Assembly: GCA_916610825.1 (NCBI GenBank)
Contig: OU744453.1
Span: 4,873,845 to 4,937,844, forward strand
Length of the DNA: 64,000 nucleotides
Source of the DNA: Haliclystus octoradiatus
Taxonomy: Eukaryota; Cnidaria; Staurozoa; Stauromedusae; Haliclystidae
Reading direction: 5' to 3'
Shown here: positions 25,350 to 37,231 of the stretch, one piece after another
Position numbering within the stretch: the first letter of the stretch is position 1
Layout of the letters: every line of letters starts with the position of its first letter
Notes under the pieces: generated by a model
The model's input: the letters and a program-made list of their open reading frames with translations, nothing else
The model's database searches: none
What the model was told of the DNA's origin: nothing
Position numbers and translations under genes: made by a program

Positions 25350-26340
25350 AATTTTTCTATTTTTTTTTTGTATATGTAACAGATTATAGCAAACCCTTCA
25401 AAATAAGTTTTTTCTAGCTAAGCTGGGTAGGTCCTTAGTGAGTTTTTGTAACAAGTTCTAGTCGAATCTGAATTAGTTATCTTATTATCGCTTGCTTTAA
25501 ATAGTTCGTTGAACATCAAGGCTCCGACGCGAGTGATTGAGCACTTCCCCACTTTCTATTTGAATGCTTTTACTTTGAAGATCCTGGTTGCTGCTAATCG
25601 TGCTTTTCCTTCAACGCTGGTAAACAATGATTGTAAATATTCAGGTAGTAGTTTTGAGCGAGCCTCATAGCACATCAACATTAGGGATGTCAATGATTGA
25701 TGGCGGATAATGGCAAAATGTATACTGACTCATTGTCAGTCACAGTATCGAGCATTGGATAACATTTATGATTTAATCAGCTCTACCATTGCTTTGGGTA
25801 TAAAATTCCTCAGTTTTGATAATGCAGCTGATGTGCTATTTACTTCTCTGCGTGTTGCAGCTACAAAGTCCTTCCTGGAAAGCTGATTGTCAAAAATGAC
25901 TCCAAGTACCTTAATGCTGTTTTCAAAGTTTGAGATATGACCGTTTACTATTAGCTATGCTTCCTTTTTACCAAATGAGATGCAATGGGTTTTGGTTTCA
26001 TTATTAGTGAGCATATCGACATCAAACCAGTCGTATGTCAGCTGAAGTTCTCTGTTCAATATATTTGACATTTTGTTAATATCCCCATGTTGGTAGTATA
26101 TGGTAGTGTCGTCTGCGTATTGGTGAATACTATCATGTTCCAGGGTAGTGGAAAGATCGTTCGTGGAAATATTGAATAGGATAGGCCCCAATATGCTACC
26201 TTGTGGAACGCCAGATTGTGTTGCTTCGTATGATGATATATTACCCTCCACTTCCACCCTTTACCAAGAATGTAACCATTGATATAATTACAAAAATTTG
26301 GCAATAATTATTTTTCGTAGCTGGCGTAGTTGAGTTTGTT
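25350..26340 (-). pseudogene. LINE reverse transcriptase, 3' part
   Basis: On the minus strand the order is FCNYINGYILG, ISSYEATQSGVPQGSILGPI, then HQYADDTTIYYQHGD and CISFGKKEA. After an in-frame TAG the frame continues with VNGHISNFENSIKVLGVIFD and LSRKDFVAATRREVNSTSAA. These are the RT palm motifs (G-V-P-Q-G-S and Y-A-D-D) and the thumb region of a CR1/jockey-type non-LTR retrotransposon. Several stops and frame changes show it is dead. The 3' end near 25350-25380 is A-rich on the minus strand, as expected for a retroposed end. The 5' part is missing. Confidence 0.88.
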
Positions 26341-26823
26341 ATCTTTTTCAAAATAATTAATTGGAATTCACTATTGGAGTTTCTATTTTCATAAATCATT
26401 CTTGGATCGTGACGCAGCATTTGGCGTGAGCATCGGTGAAATGGTATCTGGTGTAGATCTTGGTGGTAGTAGCAAATATTCAAATGAGACGTGGTGCTTG
26501 ATGACCAGTTGGAACTGAAAAAAGGCTCAAAAATCTCACCTGATTCTCAAAAGTCTGACCTGATTATAGTAGAATTCTGATCAAATCCCTTTACAGCGTG
26601 TATATGAAAATATGTAATATGAAAAAGAAATTAATTAAAAGTCGTTGTATAAAATGAAAGAATTTTGTATAAACAAGAAATGTTGTCAAGCACAGTACTG
26701 AAACCAAACAAGCAGTAATAGATGACTGAAATCTCTATAATATTGTTGGAGCTGGAAACCTAAGTGTAGTTTTTTTATATGCACTGTCACCTGCTTAAAT
26801 GTATTCTTAGGAGATTTACTTAC

Positions 26824-26963
26824 GTTAGTACTATGACAATCAAACCAATATTCATGGTAAATATCAAAGTTGTGTTCATCAGCCGTAGGTAGATTGTTTG
26901 GATCCAATATCAGCAGAATTTTTCCTTGATGTGTACACATTTTTTTGGCATCTTCATATATCA
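26824..26963 (-). CDS. Gene B lectin-like domain exon, 140 nt, phase 1-0
   Basis: The acceptor is TTTATTGCCTTTTTAG|TG ATA TAT and the donor is ACT AAC|GTAAGT, a consensus site. The 140 nt code for VIYEDAKKMCTHQGKILLIL, then DPNN and HEYWFDC. The pattern E-D-A-K-K-x-C-x3-G-K-I-L is typical of the first helix and following strand of C-type lectin-like domains. Phase 1 at the start matches the phase-1 end of the TSP1 exon at 42406, giving SDNYV at the junction. It has the same length, phases and gap-free alignment as 1486-1625 in gene A. The intron before it would be about 15 kb and full of repeats. The next exon is not certain. Confidence 0.75.
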
Positions 26964-26969
26964 CTAAAA

Positions 26970-27985
26970 AGGCAATAAAATTATTTATTGCTTCCATATA
27001 TAACATTTAAACAGCTTCGTACATATTTATGATTTATTAAAGGCTACCCACACTTTGATATGTCTCTATGCATAGTTTCTATAGACGGAGAATGTACAAC
27101 TGAAGTGTTAATACTTTCACGACTTCACGAATGTCTTCCAATTGCAAGCACGGCAAAGTGTATGGAAAACCTTTTCTCCTACAAAATAGTTATTACATTT
27201 CAATTTTTATATAGTGTGTCGTTCGAATTTGATTTAACGATTTAATATTCATTTTCAAGTCAATGTTTCTTACTTACTGAAATGTACTTGGATAAAACTA
27301 GAACTTTAAAATGTTAGTCTTTCTTAAATGGAGACAGCTTTGTTTATTTCATTTCATTAGTAATACATCTCAGCTTCCTATTCTTCTTCAGCTTAGAGGG
27401 TCTGAAAAATATTATAGACAAATTTCGGACGGAATGTTTGAAAATGGTCATCCTTGAAGTTCCAAACACATGAACCAATCAAATTTCAGGAATACGTTCG
27501 ATAAAACATCATATTTTAGAATGTAAATTTGAATGAAGATTTGAAAGAAATATCAAATGATTCCATATGTATAGATTTTGATATAGATTCACGTGAAAAA
27601 ATTTCAATTTGTCTTTTCTCGACAATAACTACTTAGCAAAGACAAATAATTGCCAAATACGTGAATTCCAGCAAAGTCTATTGCTAAAATGGAATCAAAT
27701 TTTATCATAATTCAATTAGACACATATCAATCAATCATCATTCTTTTAGGTGCCTTGAAGCCATCATCTATATTATAGTGGGATTATTCGTAATAAATAG
27801 TATACAAATATTATGGGGCAACAATGAACGGTAGGCTGTACGAGCCTAAATTCTCGTCCGCATTTGTCGCAGGTATTGTTTTTGTGACTGAAACAATGTT
27901 GGGATTTGAAATTTGTAGCCATGTCGATGCAGGACTGGCATTGATCATTGAATTTAATGAAAATCAGATAAAGTCCTTAATAAAG
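26970..27985. other. Gene B intron, no other feature recognised
   Basis: AT-rich intron sequence directly upstream of the lectin-like exon in the direction of transcription. I see no repeat family or coding block here apart from the shared intron block that starts at its right end. Confidence 0.35.
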
Positions 27986-27989
27986 TAAA

Positions 27990-28960
27990 TCATTGCTTTC
28001 TTCATGCAGGATCGATTGGGCTATAATAAAATCAATGAATGAAGTACTGATCGCTGATTGGCTGTTAATGATGTCTGTGTCAGGACACATTAGATCATAA
28101 AATTACAGCTTTTTGCTTAATGCCCAAACACGCAACAAAATTTAAATATGAAGCAAGAGATTTGTTTGACAGAGCTCTAAAGATACATAGCCTGCGTACC
28201 AATCCCGAGGTTTATTTGTAAAACCATAGGGTCTGTGAACTAATGTGTGATTCTCAGCAAATTGAAAATGGTAACTATATAAAATTGGTAAATTATTCAC
28301 ATTCCAATTCACACACTGTCACAGAACATCAATTGTCATAAAATAACAACTCTTCGTCAAACATGTCATAGTTATCAGCCGCGACAATGATCTTAATGAT
28401 AAGACAATGTAATGCATAAATTATATCCCAAACTCATGGGAACTTGTTGGGATGAAAATCACACATTAGTTCACAGACCCTATGGTTTCAAAAAAAAACT
28501 AGGGGCTGGTACCTAGGCTATTGAATATACTCCTTAAAATCAAATTAAAAACAACAAAATATAATTACTGTTAAAAAAATCAGATTCTACACATAGTCTA
28601 TAAATCTCCCTCCGTTCATCGTTTCTGTACGTAGTTCTACCGCATTTTTGTTTTGATGACAAACTCCAGTCAGCATGTCTTACGTTACATTAAATCTCAG
28701 CGTTTCACTTCTTCAAAAGTATGAACGCCTATGATTATGTATGCGAGTAGAGAAAAGACTGTACTAAGACTCTAAATTCTCTATAACAATACCGTTTTCA
28801 GACTTATACTGATCTATTATCTTCCAATTTTATAACTTGTTATGTCTTTACTGAGAAAACGCAGTGTTTTTTTATAGAAATTCCGTGTACGTTCTGGTCT
28901 CTACGATAAAGAGGTTTAGATTCGGGACAAAGTCAAAGTTGATTTTGAAGTAGAAATATC
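27990..28960. repeat. Intron block shared with gene A, with MITE inside
   Basis: It resembles 2935-3450 in order and orientation, broken by the TA-flanked MITE at 28190-28518. Both copies contain on the minus strand a short frame ending in IVETRT and a stop about four codons later, within an otherwise diverged context. Confidence 0.6.
28190..28518. mobile_element. MITE with TA target sites, TIR GCCTGCGTACC
   Basis: The left end gcctgcgtaccaatccc and the complemented right end gcctaggtaccagcccc match. The inner arms share catagggtctgtgaactaat. TA flanks both sides (28188-28189 and 28519-28520), as in Tc1/mariner derivatives. A decayed end of the same family appears at about 51005-51103 on the other strand. 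It is non-coding. Confidence 0.72.
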
Positions 28961-29989
28961 TTGATGCCTTGCCTTCGTTGTTCGCCAAAAGGCTGTTTGT
29001 ATTGATAGCGAAGACAAGATAGTTGACGATTTTTTCACAAAATGGTTGATTGGTGAATAAATGTGTGAACATCTGCAATCTGTGTAGTTTATTGCATAGT
29101 CTTATTGAAAAAATCAAACAATGACAAGGACACTTTTACTATCAGATAATTAGTTAATTGTTTTAAATAGTCTAGAATTATTCACTATGATATATGATAT
29201 TCTGAAATAATTAGAGTCAGAAAATATTTCGTAATGCACACCTGAACTAGTGGTGGCCGGTTCATTATGGAAAATGATACAGGCTTCACCATTACTTTTC
29301 TGTATTATGTTTTTTCAAACGTCTTATTACGTGTATTTTATATTTTAATATATATTTAAAGAATGATTTTTGGGTAACGTGAAATAGATAATTGAGAATT
29401 TTGTACTGCATTTACCACTGTAGCTCTGTCTGAAGTGTACGTAACCTTCTTGCAGTGACCTTTGTTGATAATTTTATTATTTATAGTCCGAATGCTATCG
29501 CTATTCGAACGCTTTGTGGTCTCATATAAATGCATCTCTCCGGGAAAAACGACACTCTGCCGAAAACTAGCTATTGTTTTGTGCTGCTGGGATCACATTA
29601 CACATGCACGGGTTAGAAGAGAAGAATACAATCTAGGACATAACTTTCTGCCCCCGATGGCTAGCTCCTTTGATTACATTTAATAGGAATGTGACGCACA
29701 TATCATCTAAGTGAGAAATCTTCCAACGCATTTGGCAAGAATAACAACATCGTCGTAATTGCTGTGACCACAGAACACGAAACTATAGGCAAGGACAGAA
29801 TAATCGATTGAATAAAGTACTATACAGTGGACACAGATCAAATAGAAAAGGTCGAATATTTTTCATAATGTGCAATTGCATCCTTTACTACATTTTCCGA
29901 ACAATCCAATAATTAGATTGCAATTTGATTAAAATTCATTCATAGTAAATGTTTTCTACAAAATAACATTATTCAAGGAGAAGAAAGAC

Positions 29990-30256
29990 ATTGTGAATAT
30001 CTACTTATATTAATAATACTGTCTGTTTATATATCACAATCACTTATATACATAATACTGTCTGTTTATATCTACTTATATTATCACTTATATACATAAT
30101 ACTGTCTGTTTATATATCACTATATTTCTGTGTCTGTCCGCGACTTATGTACGTCTTACTGGCGAAATAATACGGATAATCCGTTGTCGGGAAATTATGC
30201 AAACATTTGTGTCGAGATAACCGTGTACAGTAACAAATTTGTTGTATGAAAAGTAT
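29990..30256 (+). repeat. Left flanking direct repeat with short tandem array
   Basis: The words ctgtctgtttatat and cacttatatacataata repeat three times at 30020-30110. They are followed by about 145 bp (ctgtgtctgtccgcgactta through agtatg) that reappears almost unchanged at 33160-33283. The two copies bracket the 30257-33095 segment. Confidence 0.7.
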
Positions 30257-33095
30257 GGGTCTATGACGTTGTTTTAAAATAATATACTTCATCTGATATT
30301 TTATTTGATATCATTACATTAAAAAATTCAGAGATTTTGAAAAATTTCATAGGTCGATAATCTAGCGGGCAGCCAAATCGACTTCTAATTGAATTCTCCA
30401 GAACAAAAATATTTTGCTTTGAATTTAAAAGCTGCGTGTAAATTGTTTGAACAAGTGAAACTTGAAACTGAATCGGTTTTATGATAATTAAAACAATACG
30501 AAATACTGAATTACATTGAATTACCAGTATAACTAGGCCAGACAAAATATGTTTTGAAATCAAAGAAACGTAGACCTATTTCATGTAGTGTTGATATCAG
30601 CAATACATATAGAGACTTGAGGTCTTAATTTAATTTATTAATGAAACAAAATGCCGTTCATTACTTTTCTCAAAATGGAGATATAAAACATTTCACTTTT
30701 AAAAAGGCTATTTTGATATATAATTTGTGAGAACATTGAGCAAACAATCTGTTTTGAAATGAATAATCTATCGCGGGGCTTAAAAACAAATTAATTTGCA
30801 AGAATTTTCAAATTGACGTTGGCGTTCGACTAATTCGAAAAATATTCAAAGTTCGAAGAGATTATCTGTCTACAGTCTAAAATTATAGAGTTTAGAATTA
30901 ATCAAGGCATTGCACAAAAGTATTTCTATAATTTATTATTTAATATAAAAAAACGAATCATTTGGTTTTGAGCAGCAAGGCTTTTATTTTCAGATTTTGC
31001 TTCCATAATTAACGAAGGAATTATAGGCATCGATTAAAATTAAAATTTCATTGTGTTGACTTGCTATACGAATAAGACACAGTATGTTACTACAGTTTCG
31101 AGAATAAAAATAGCGATGTCTTGTTATTATCTTTGATCAACATTTAATAAAGTTAATTTCAGGTATATCAAATTTAACAAAGTTAAATTGAATTGAGCGT
31201 ATGATTTGTGATAAATAATAATAATTATAATATTTTCAGCGTTCAAAAATTTTGCTTTGAATTTAAAAGCACAAAAACATAATTCAAAAACATTTTTAAA
31301 TAGTTAATACAGTTTGGATGAGTGTAACAAACCTTGTGTTACAAAAATAAAAAGTGAAAAGGTTGCATGAAATAATCGATCATAGCAAACAATATTTATT
31401 AAAATACTAGTTACCATTTTCCAAATGAGATCCAAATAAAAACTATACGAGCGGCATAATCTCCGAACAACATTTAAATACATAATAGCGGGTTCTCTGA
31501 GTTAATACACCAATCAATAATAAGTTAACAACCATATTTTATCGAAGGAGAATGTGAGCCCGATAAGAATATAATATAAATTGCTTTTTATTCGAAATAA
31601 TTCTGACAAAAATGATCATTTCATATCGCGATCAAATGCAAAGTAAAGTAGATTCATTTTCTATAAGTAAATCCTTTTCATCACACATCATAACATGAGC
31701 ATTTAAATACTACCATCAGCTATGATATTTTATATCTTTGAAGCTGCACTAAACATTTCCACTCTATAAACCATCGCGTCCGTTTCAATAAATTCTGAAT
31801 AAATATGCATATCACGAATCTGGCAAAATGAGTTGTTTTCATTTTTCTATCAAAATAATTAATTTATTCATAATCGTCTTTTCTTTCATTCGACATCTGT
31901 AATGTATTATAAATAGCGCGTAGAAATATTGACAACAAGATGTAACATGATATCAATATCAAATTAGTATAGCGATTTATTATAGAACTTCATTTCCTTT
32001 TAAAAGAATGTTGATGCTATTATTCTGGAAAATTTGATAACAAGAAGCACTATCAGGCCAATTTTTCACTTCTTTTTTTTACTTACAAAATTTTATTTTC
32101 AACGAAATCTTGTTATTTTGATAGACTGCCATGAAAATCACAGGCCTGCTTGCTGAGATTGCAAAGATCAAAAATATATAGGCTCATTTACTATCATATC
32201 ATAATATTTTCAGATTATATATATAATTTGATTTTCAATACACGCGCGTGGGTCGGCCTTGTTCAATAATACGTTGTCGAAGCAGTAATTTTGTTGATCA
32301 CTTCAGTTAAAGCACCGATAACAAAAAGTAAGGTAGTGGCCGATTGGTTAATGCCCTGGTATTACAATATCAGGGTCGTCAGTCCAAATCCGCCATTCGG
32401 CAATTTTTATCAACGATTTTTCTGATTTTTTTTTAATATGAAGCAGTAAATCATTGTTAATTAACAAAAGATATCGTTTGATCATGTTAATAACAGAAAT
32501 TAGTGGACCATGTGTCTTGTCGAAGCTAAATCAATTTAATATTGAATATATTGCATGCAATGCCACGAGTTTGACCGGCCACACCTTGACGGCGTTATTT
32601 TGTGAACACCACATTGTTGCTGTATATATTGCAATAAAGATTTATGAATTCGAACCGAACGCGATCCGATCGTATCCGGTCAGATTCGGGTTAATATTTT
32701 AGGTCTTCGGATCGGATCGGATTTGAAGTGATTTTTTATGGATAGTTTCAGATTTCGAAATTTGACTGAGTATTTGTAATTTATAATAATTAATGTGTTC
32801 TGGTTTCCTTTCAACACATAAAATAAAGTTTTTCTATGTAGATATAGCTACGTTAAATTATACATTTCAATCGACTCAATTGATGTGAAATAAATTAAAT
32901 TTTTATTAAAGGAATGATTAAGATGTATTGATTAATGCTACATCGTTTCAATGCGTATTGTGTCTCATGATGTTCTACTACAGAGTTCATACTCCGTATT
33001 TTACAGCGATAGTCAGCTTAGTCAATTGTTTAATTATAGGTGATCTGAAAGTTTTTATCATAGAAGGTCCATTATGGACCACACTCATTGCTAGT
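30257..33095. repeat. Large duplicated segment, copy 1 (about 2.8 kb)
   Basis: It begins gggtctatgacgttgtttta and ends cactcattgctagtat. Copy 2 is at 37232-40041 in the same orientation with high identity. Copy 1 carries about 200 bp extra (about 32801-33003). It contains a tRNA-like stretch at 32335-32402 and no recognisable protein. Bracketed by direct repeats, it could be a non-autonomous LTR-like element or a segmental duplication. Confidence 0.75.
32335..32402 (+). other. tRNA-like stretch in duplicated segment
   Basis: An A-box-like tggccgattggtta and a B-box-like agtccaaatcc (better in the second copy: tgttcaaatcc) are framed by GCCGA and TCGGC, which can pair as an acceptor stem. The centre folds as CCCTGGTATT against AATATCAGGG, too long for a normal anticodon arm. 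It is probably a tRNA pseudogene or SINE head rather than a functional tRNA. Confidence 0.4.
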
Positions 33096-33097
33096 AT

Positions 33098-33283
33098 TAA
33101 TAATACTGTCTGTTTATATATCACTATATTTCGATATTTCTATATTTCGATATTTCTGTGTCTGTCCGCGACTTATGTACGTCTTACTGGCGATATAATA
33201 CGGATAATCCGTTGTCGGGAAATTATGCAAACATTTGTGTCGAGATAACCGTGTACAGTAACAAATTTGTTGTATGAGAAGTA
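33098..33283 (+). repeat. Right flanking direct repeat
   Basis: The sequence ctgtctgtttatatatcac through agtatg repeats the 30092-30256 region with few differences, including ctgtccgcgacttatgtacg and ggataatccgttgtcgggaa. It follows immediately on the end of the duplicated segment. Confidence 0.75.
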
Positions 33284-33289
33284 TGCACA

Positions 33290-36200
33290 GCAAAAACTGA
33301 AAAATGGCATAGCCATTAAGTCTTATTTCCGAGAAAAAATTAGTCCAAACAAGATCTGTTTTACCAGGTATTTCACACTTCTTGGACGCCGATCAAAATT
33401 GTCTTAAAAAAGAGATATAAAATCTCGCATACCTGTCTGAGCTCATTATGTCTTGTATCAAGATAATCTAGCTTGCTGCTCCCACTGCAGTTACATGCGA
33501 TGTAGGAAATGAGGTAGATCCTATATAACTATATATTTATAAAAGTGGTTGTTTGAATTTTATTTTATTTCGCATCACTATATGAGCGATGCTGTTCGTT
33601 TACATTGTGTGAAAATTAACCAAGAAATTGAAAATAAATTGCAATCAATAGAAATGAGAAGGAAAATGATGAATTATATACTGAGGCTAATGTCCATAAA
33701 ACAAATATTTTTGAAATTATAAATTCTCCGTTGACCACAGGTAGACGGTCTATATAGGGTGATTCCATATATTTAATGTTTCATTGTAATTGCGTAAAGA
33801 GTAAACTGTGCAACAAAATTAATACAGTCCATATCCTTTTATATCTATATCAATGTATTAAAAATGAGGGAAAGAAATGGTCAAAAAAGTAACGCTCTTT
33901 GTATGGTTTTTGAAATGTCCCTTTTTTAGTAACAACAAGGTTACAACAGTATGATGTTTGTATGCGTGTATTTTATTTCTAACAAGGATTGGCAAATAAA
34001 GTATGTACAGAATATACTATATTAAAATTTATACAGCTATGTCATACAACGGTCATACAAGAAATACAGTAAAATTAGATGATAGCTATATAGCAGTTTA
34101 GCATATAGTATGTCAAAAGGCTATAGGAGTTTTGTTAGCTTTGACATATATTTAATAGTATTGTATGAAGTACACAAATGTATAAGTAGGCCTGGTGCTA
34201 AGTAAATATAATTAAAAATGATGATATATATATTACTTGTTGTTCTAGACTTTGAGCATATTTTGTTATGGAAACGTGATTATGAAATATATTGATTTGA
34301 TAATTGATGTAATTAATGATAGGCAATTTAACATTTTAAATAATGCTCGATATAAAGCAATAGCTAAATTGCATTTAGTTAATTGAATCTGTTGTGTGGT
34401 TTATGTTCAATTTTATAGAGTTTTTAAACAAGATAACTATAAATGATGTCGATATTGTCTAGAAAAAATGTTAAATTTCTACTTGCATTGGGTTGGTGAT
34501 TTAAAGATAATACAACTCACAGAAAATTACTCTTCTTGAACGACAGTCTCTAACTAATTATGTAATCGTCTAATAACCAATTTGATAATTTTTCTGTGGA
34601 TTTATAGGCAGGACACCGTTGAACCCAAGTAGTATTATTTTAATCACGTCAGGCCTGGAACCATATCATTCGGCGAGTCATCATAATAATCAATTCATAT
34701 TGTAATAGCCGTGGTAAATTATTTCCATTTACCACGTTGTAGTAAGTAGCTGAATAGCTCTTTAGTCGCCTTCAAAGTACGGGTTACAAAACCAGGGTCA
34801 GCCATTCAGCAAAAAAAATTGAAAACATTCGAAAATATTAATCAAACAGAAAATAAACAGCATATGTGGTATGATTGCAGAGATGACAGCTTTTCGCAAA
34901 AAATGCTCTCGAGTTGACGCAGTATCTATCTACTATATCCAATGATCGTTGTATGATATATATCTATCTAACATTTGCAATCGAAATGAAATAAAGCAAA
35001 ATAATGCATTCATGCGGCAAGATATGAAACTTATTGCATGAGTCACAATTTCAATGATTACTGATCAAGCTGGGTTTCAACTCCGTTCAGCGGTACATCA
35101 CAGAGACCAGTGTGACCATGGTGTGAATCTAGCCAAAACCCCAGCTGGAAATCTTGCCAAAAACTTCACATCTATTGACGGTTGGTAATTTGCTATGCAG
35201 AGCGCGACTTTGAAGGCTGAAGAAAGTGTTCAAGATCTACCGGGCTACAAACTACAATGCCTTTAACAAATTTGATACTGTATTACTTGGCGATTATATT
35301 GGAAAATTAATATTACTCAAACACGATGATGCATACAACAATTTCGGTCGTCAGAAAATGATTTCTATTAAGCAATCAGAATGAAAAGGTATGTTAGGCC
35401 GAGCATCTTTTAATTTTGACTGCAGGCAGATTTGTCTTTCTTTTACAATTGTTATTCGTATATGCCCGTATGCTTATTATTACATAGTCCTGCTTTACAC
35501 TGTAGACTGTTTTATAAATGTATCCACATATTCTATTAAATAGGTGATGGCGCATAAACTGATCAAGCGTTTGGAAATCTGTTGTTTTGAGTTCGAACGA
35601 ATCTATTTATACTGTTCCTGGTTCACGCAATGAGCGGTGTTGCAACTGAATAATAAGAAGGTGAGCCTATTATCAGTCTACCAACATTAAAATATACATT
35701 ATACCGATTTCATAACATATTAAATGAACTCAACAAGTAATAGATTTAGATTTGTTATCTTATGTGTGCAGGAATTCAAGTCGTAGAAAAGTAGTAAATA
35801 CTGTAACCATTGTAGGCCTATAGATATAGCTACTGATATTGTAGACTGACAATTAAATAAATGAAAACAAATATTTAATAAATTAATTGGCTATCAAACG
35901 AAAAACAAAATAATGAAAGGTTCTTGTTTTTATAGAAAGTCTACTGAACAGGGACCCGAGGTCCAGAGGCCGAAGCCGACAGCAAAAGGTTTCATATAAT
36001 TACCAATAGCCAATAGCTTCCCATTTCATTTATTCTTCGTTTGTGATGATATATACAATTATAGTATGAAATGCATAGTTACGTTTACTTCTTTGTCAGA
36101 AGTCAAACAGGCTACTTATCTATCACGTCAGTTGCTCAGCAGATATGTCAATAAAGGCCTACAGTATTTGTGACTAAATAGAATCAGATTCCTGCACACA

Positions 36201-37230
36201 TAAATTCAAATGAAATCAGATTAGTTAATGAACAAGTTATTGATTTTCGAATAGATTTTCGAATGTATTAACAGTTTCTGTGCCAAAGTAGAGTCAGATT
36301 TAGTGTCAATATTAAATAATTCCGATACTACAGCAGTGTTGTTACGACTAATTCGCCTTTTGACCTTGCCGTCACTTATATGGAAATTTACTTCTTTTTC
36401 AGAGATGCGACTATCCTAGCAGATACAATACAAGGTCAATATCAAGAAGTTGGATAAACTATTCTGAATAAATTTATGATGATGATGAATGGAATGGATT
36501 GGATGATCATGCCCATTTCAATTTTGTTGGAACATTCTGCAACGAACTAAGAATTAAGCCTACATTATCTACAAAGTATAGTATATAGGCTATCTTTAAT
36601 AATTTAATAATTTATTAATTAATGTTTCATCAATCTGGTGATGAGGTTTTAACTCTATATTTACTGTATGCTTCTTATTCTTATTCTTGTACTTATAGTT
36701 GTTCTTATATACTTTCGTTTTTTATACCTCTTAGACTTAATCATACCTTATAAAGTTGATTGTATGAATTATAATAACTACGAAATTAGTTAAAAGGATT
36801 GTGTTCATATTGTGTTTGGATAGATACTGAAATAGATTTGCTCATGCAAAAGGGGTTTGGATATATGGGGAATTGGGATATTAGTATCTATTTATAAAGA
36901 ATATCTAGGGATTCTGGGTGTGAAAGTGTGTAGTTTTTGTAGAACGAAATTATTCAGAAACAAGAAAATTATATCAGTTAATAGCCAGATTCTACTCAAA
37001 AGATTGAAAAAGGTGTTAACTATTGAAGAAAATATTGATAAAAACGAAGCTTTTTGGTCTTATTATAATTACTATTCAACTCCTTAAGGTGTTAATTAAT
37101 TTAGGAAAAATTGCATTGATATAACCCAAGATTCCTTACCACACGGAAAACTTCAAATGGTCTTGTTTTGTAGGAATAATTTCTTGAAAGACACCTTTAT
37201 TGTCTCTAAATAGCCGCGAAGGATTTTGCT
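33290..37230. other. No gene recognised between the two duplicated segments
   Basis: AT-rich sequence. A tRNA-like foldback lies at 34749-34810 (GCTGAAT and ATTCAGC ends). An open frame of 76 codons on plus at 36857-37087 shows no family resemblance. Confidence 0.35.
34749..34810 (+). other. tRNA-like foldback
   Basis: GCTGAAT and ATTCAGC form a perfect 7-bp terminal stem around 48 nt, followed by an A run. It resembles the 32335 and 39476 tRNA-like stretches in having an agccattc-ggca/cagca end. Arms for D and T loops are not clear, so it is not called as a tRNA gene. Confidence 0.3.
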
Positions 37231-37231
37231 G

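Noticed and set aside
32928..33248. A 106-codon plus-strand frame with hydrophobic segments
   Set aside because: It runs across the end of the duplicated segment into the flanking direct repeat, and copy 2 does not keep it.
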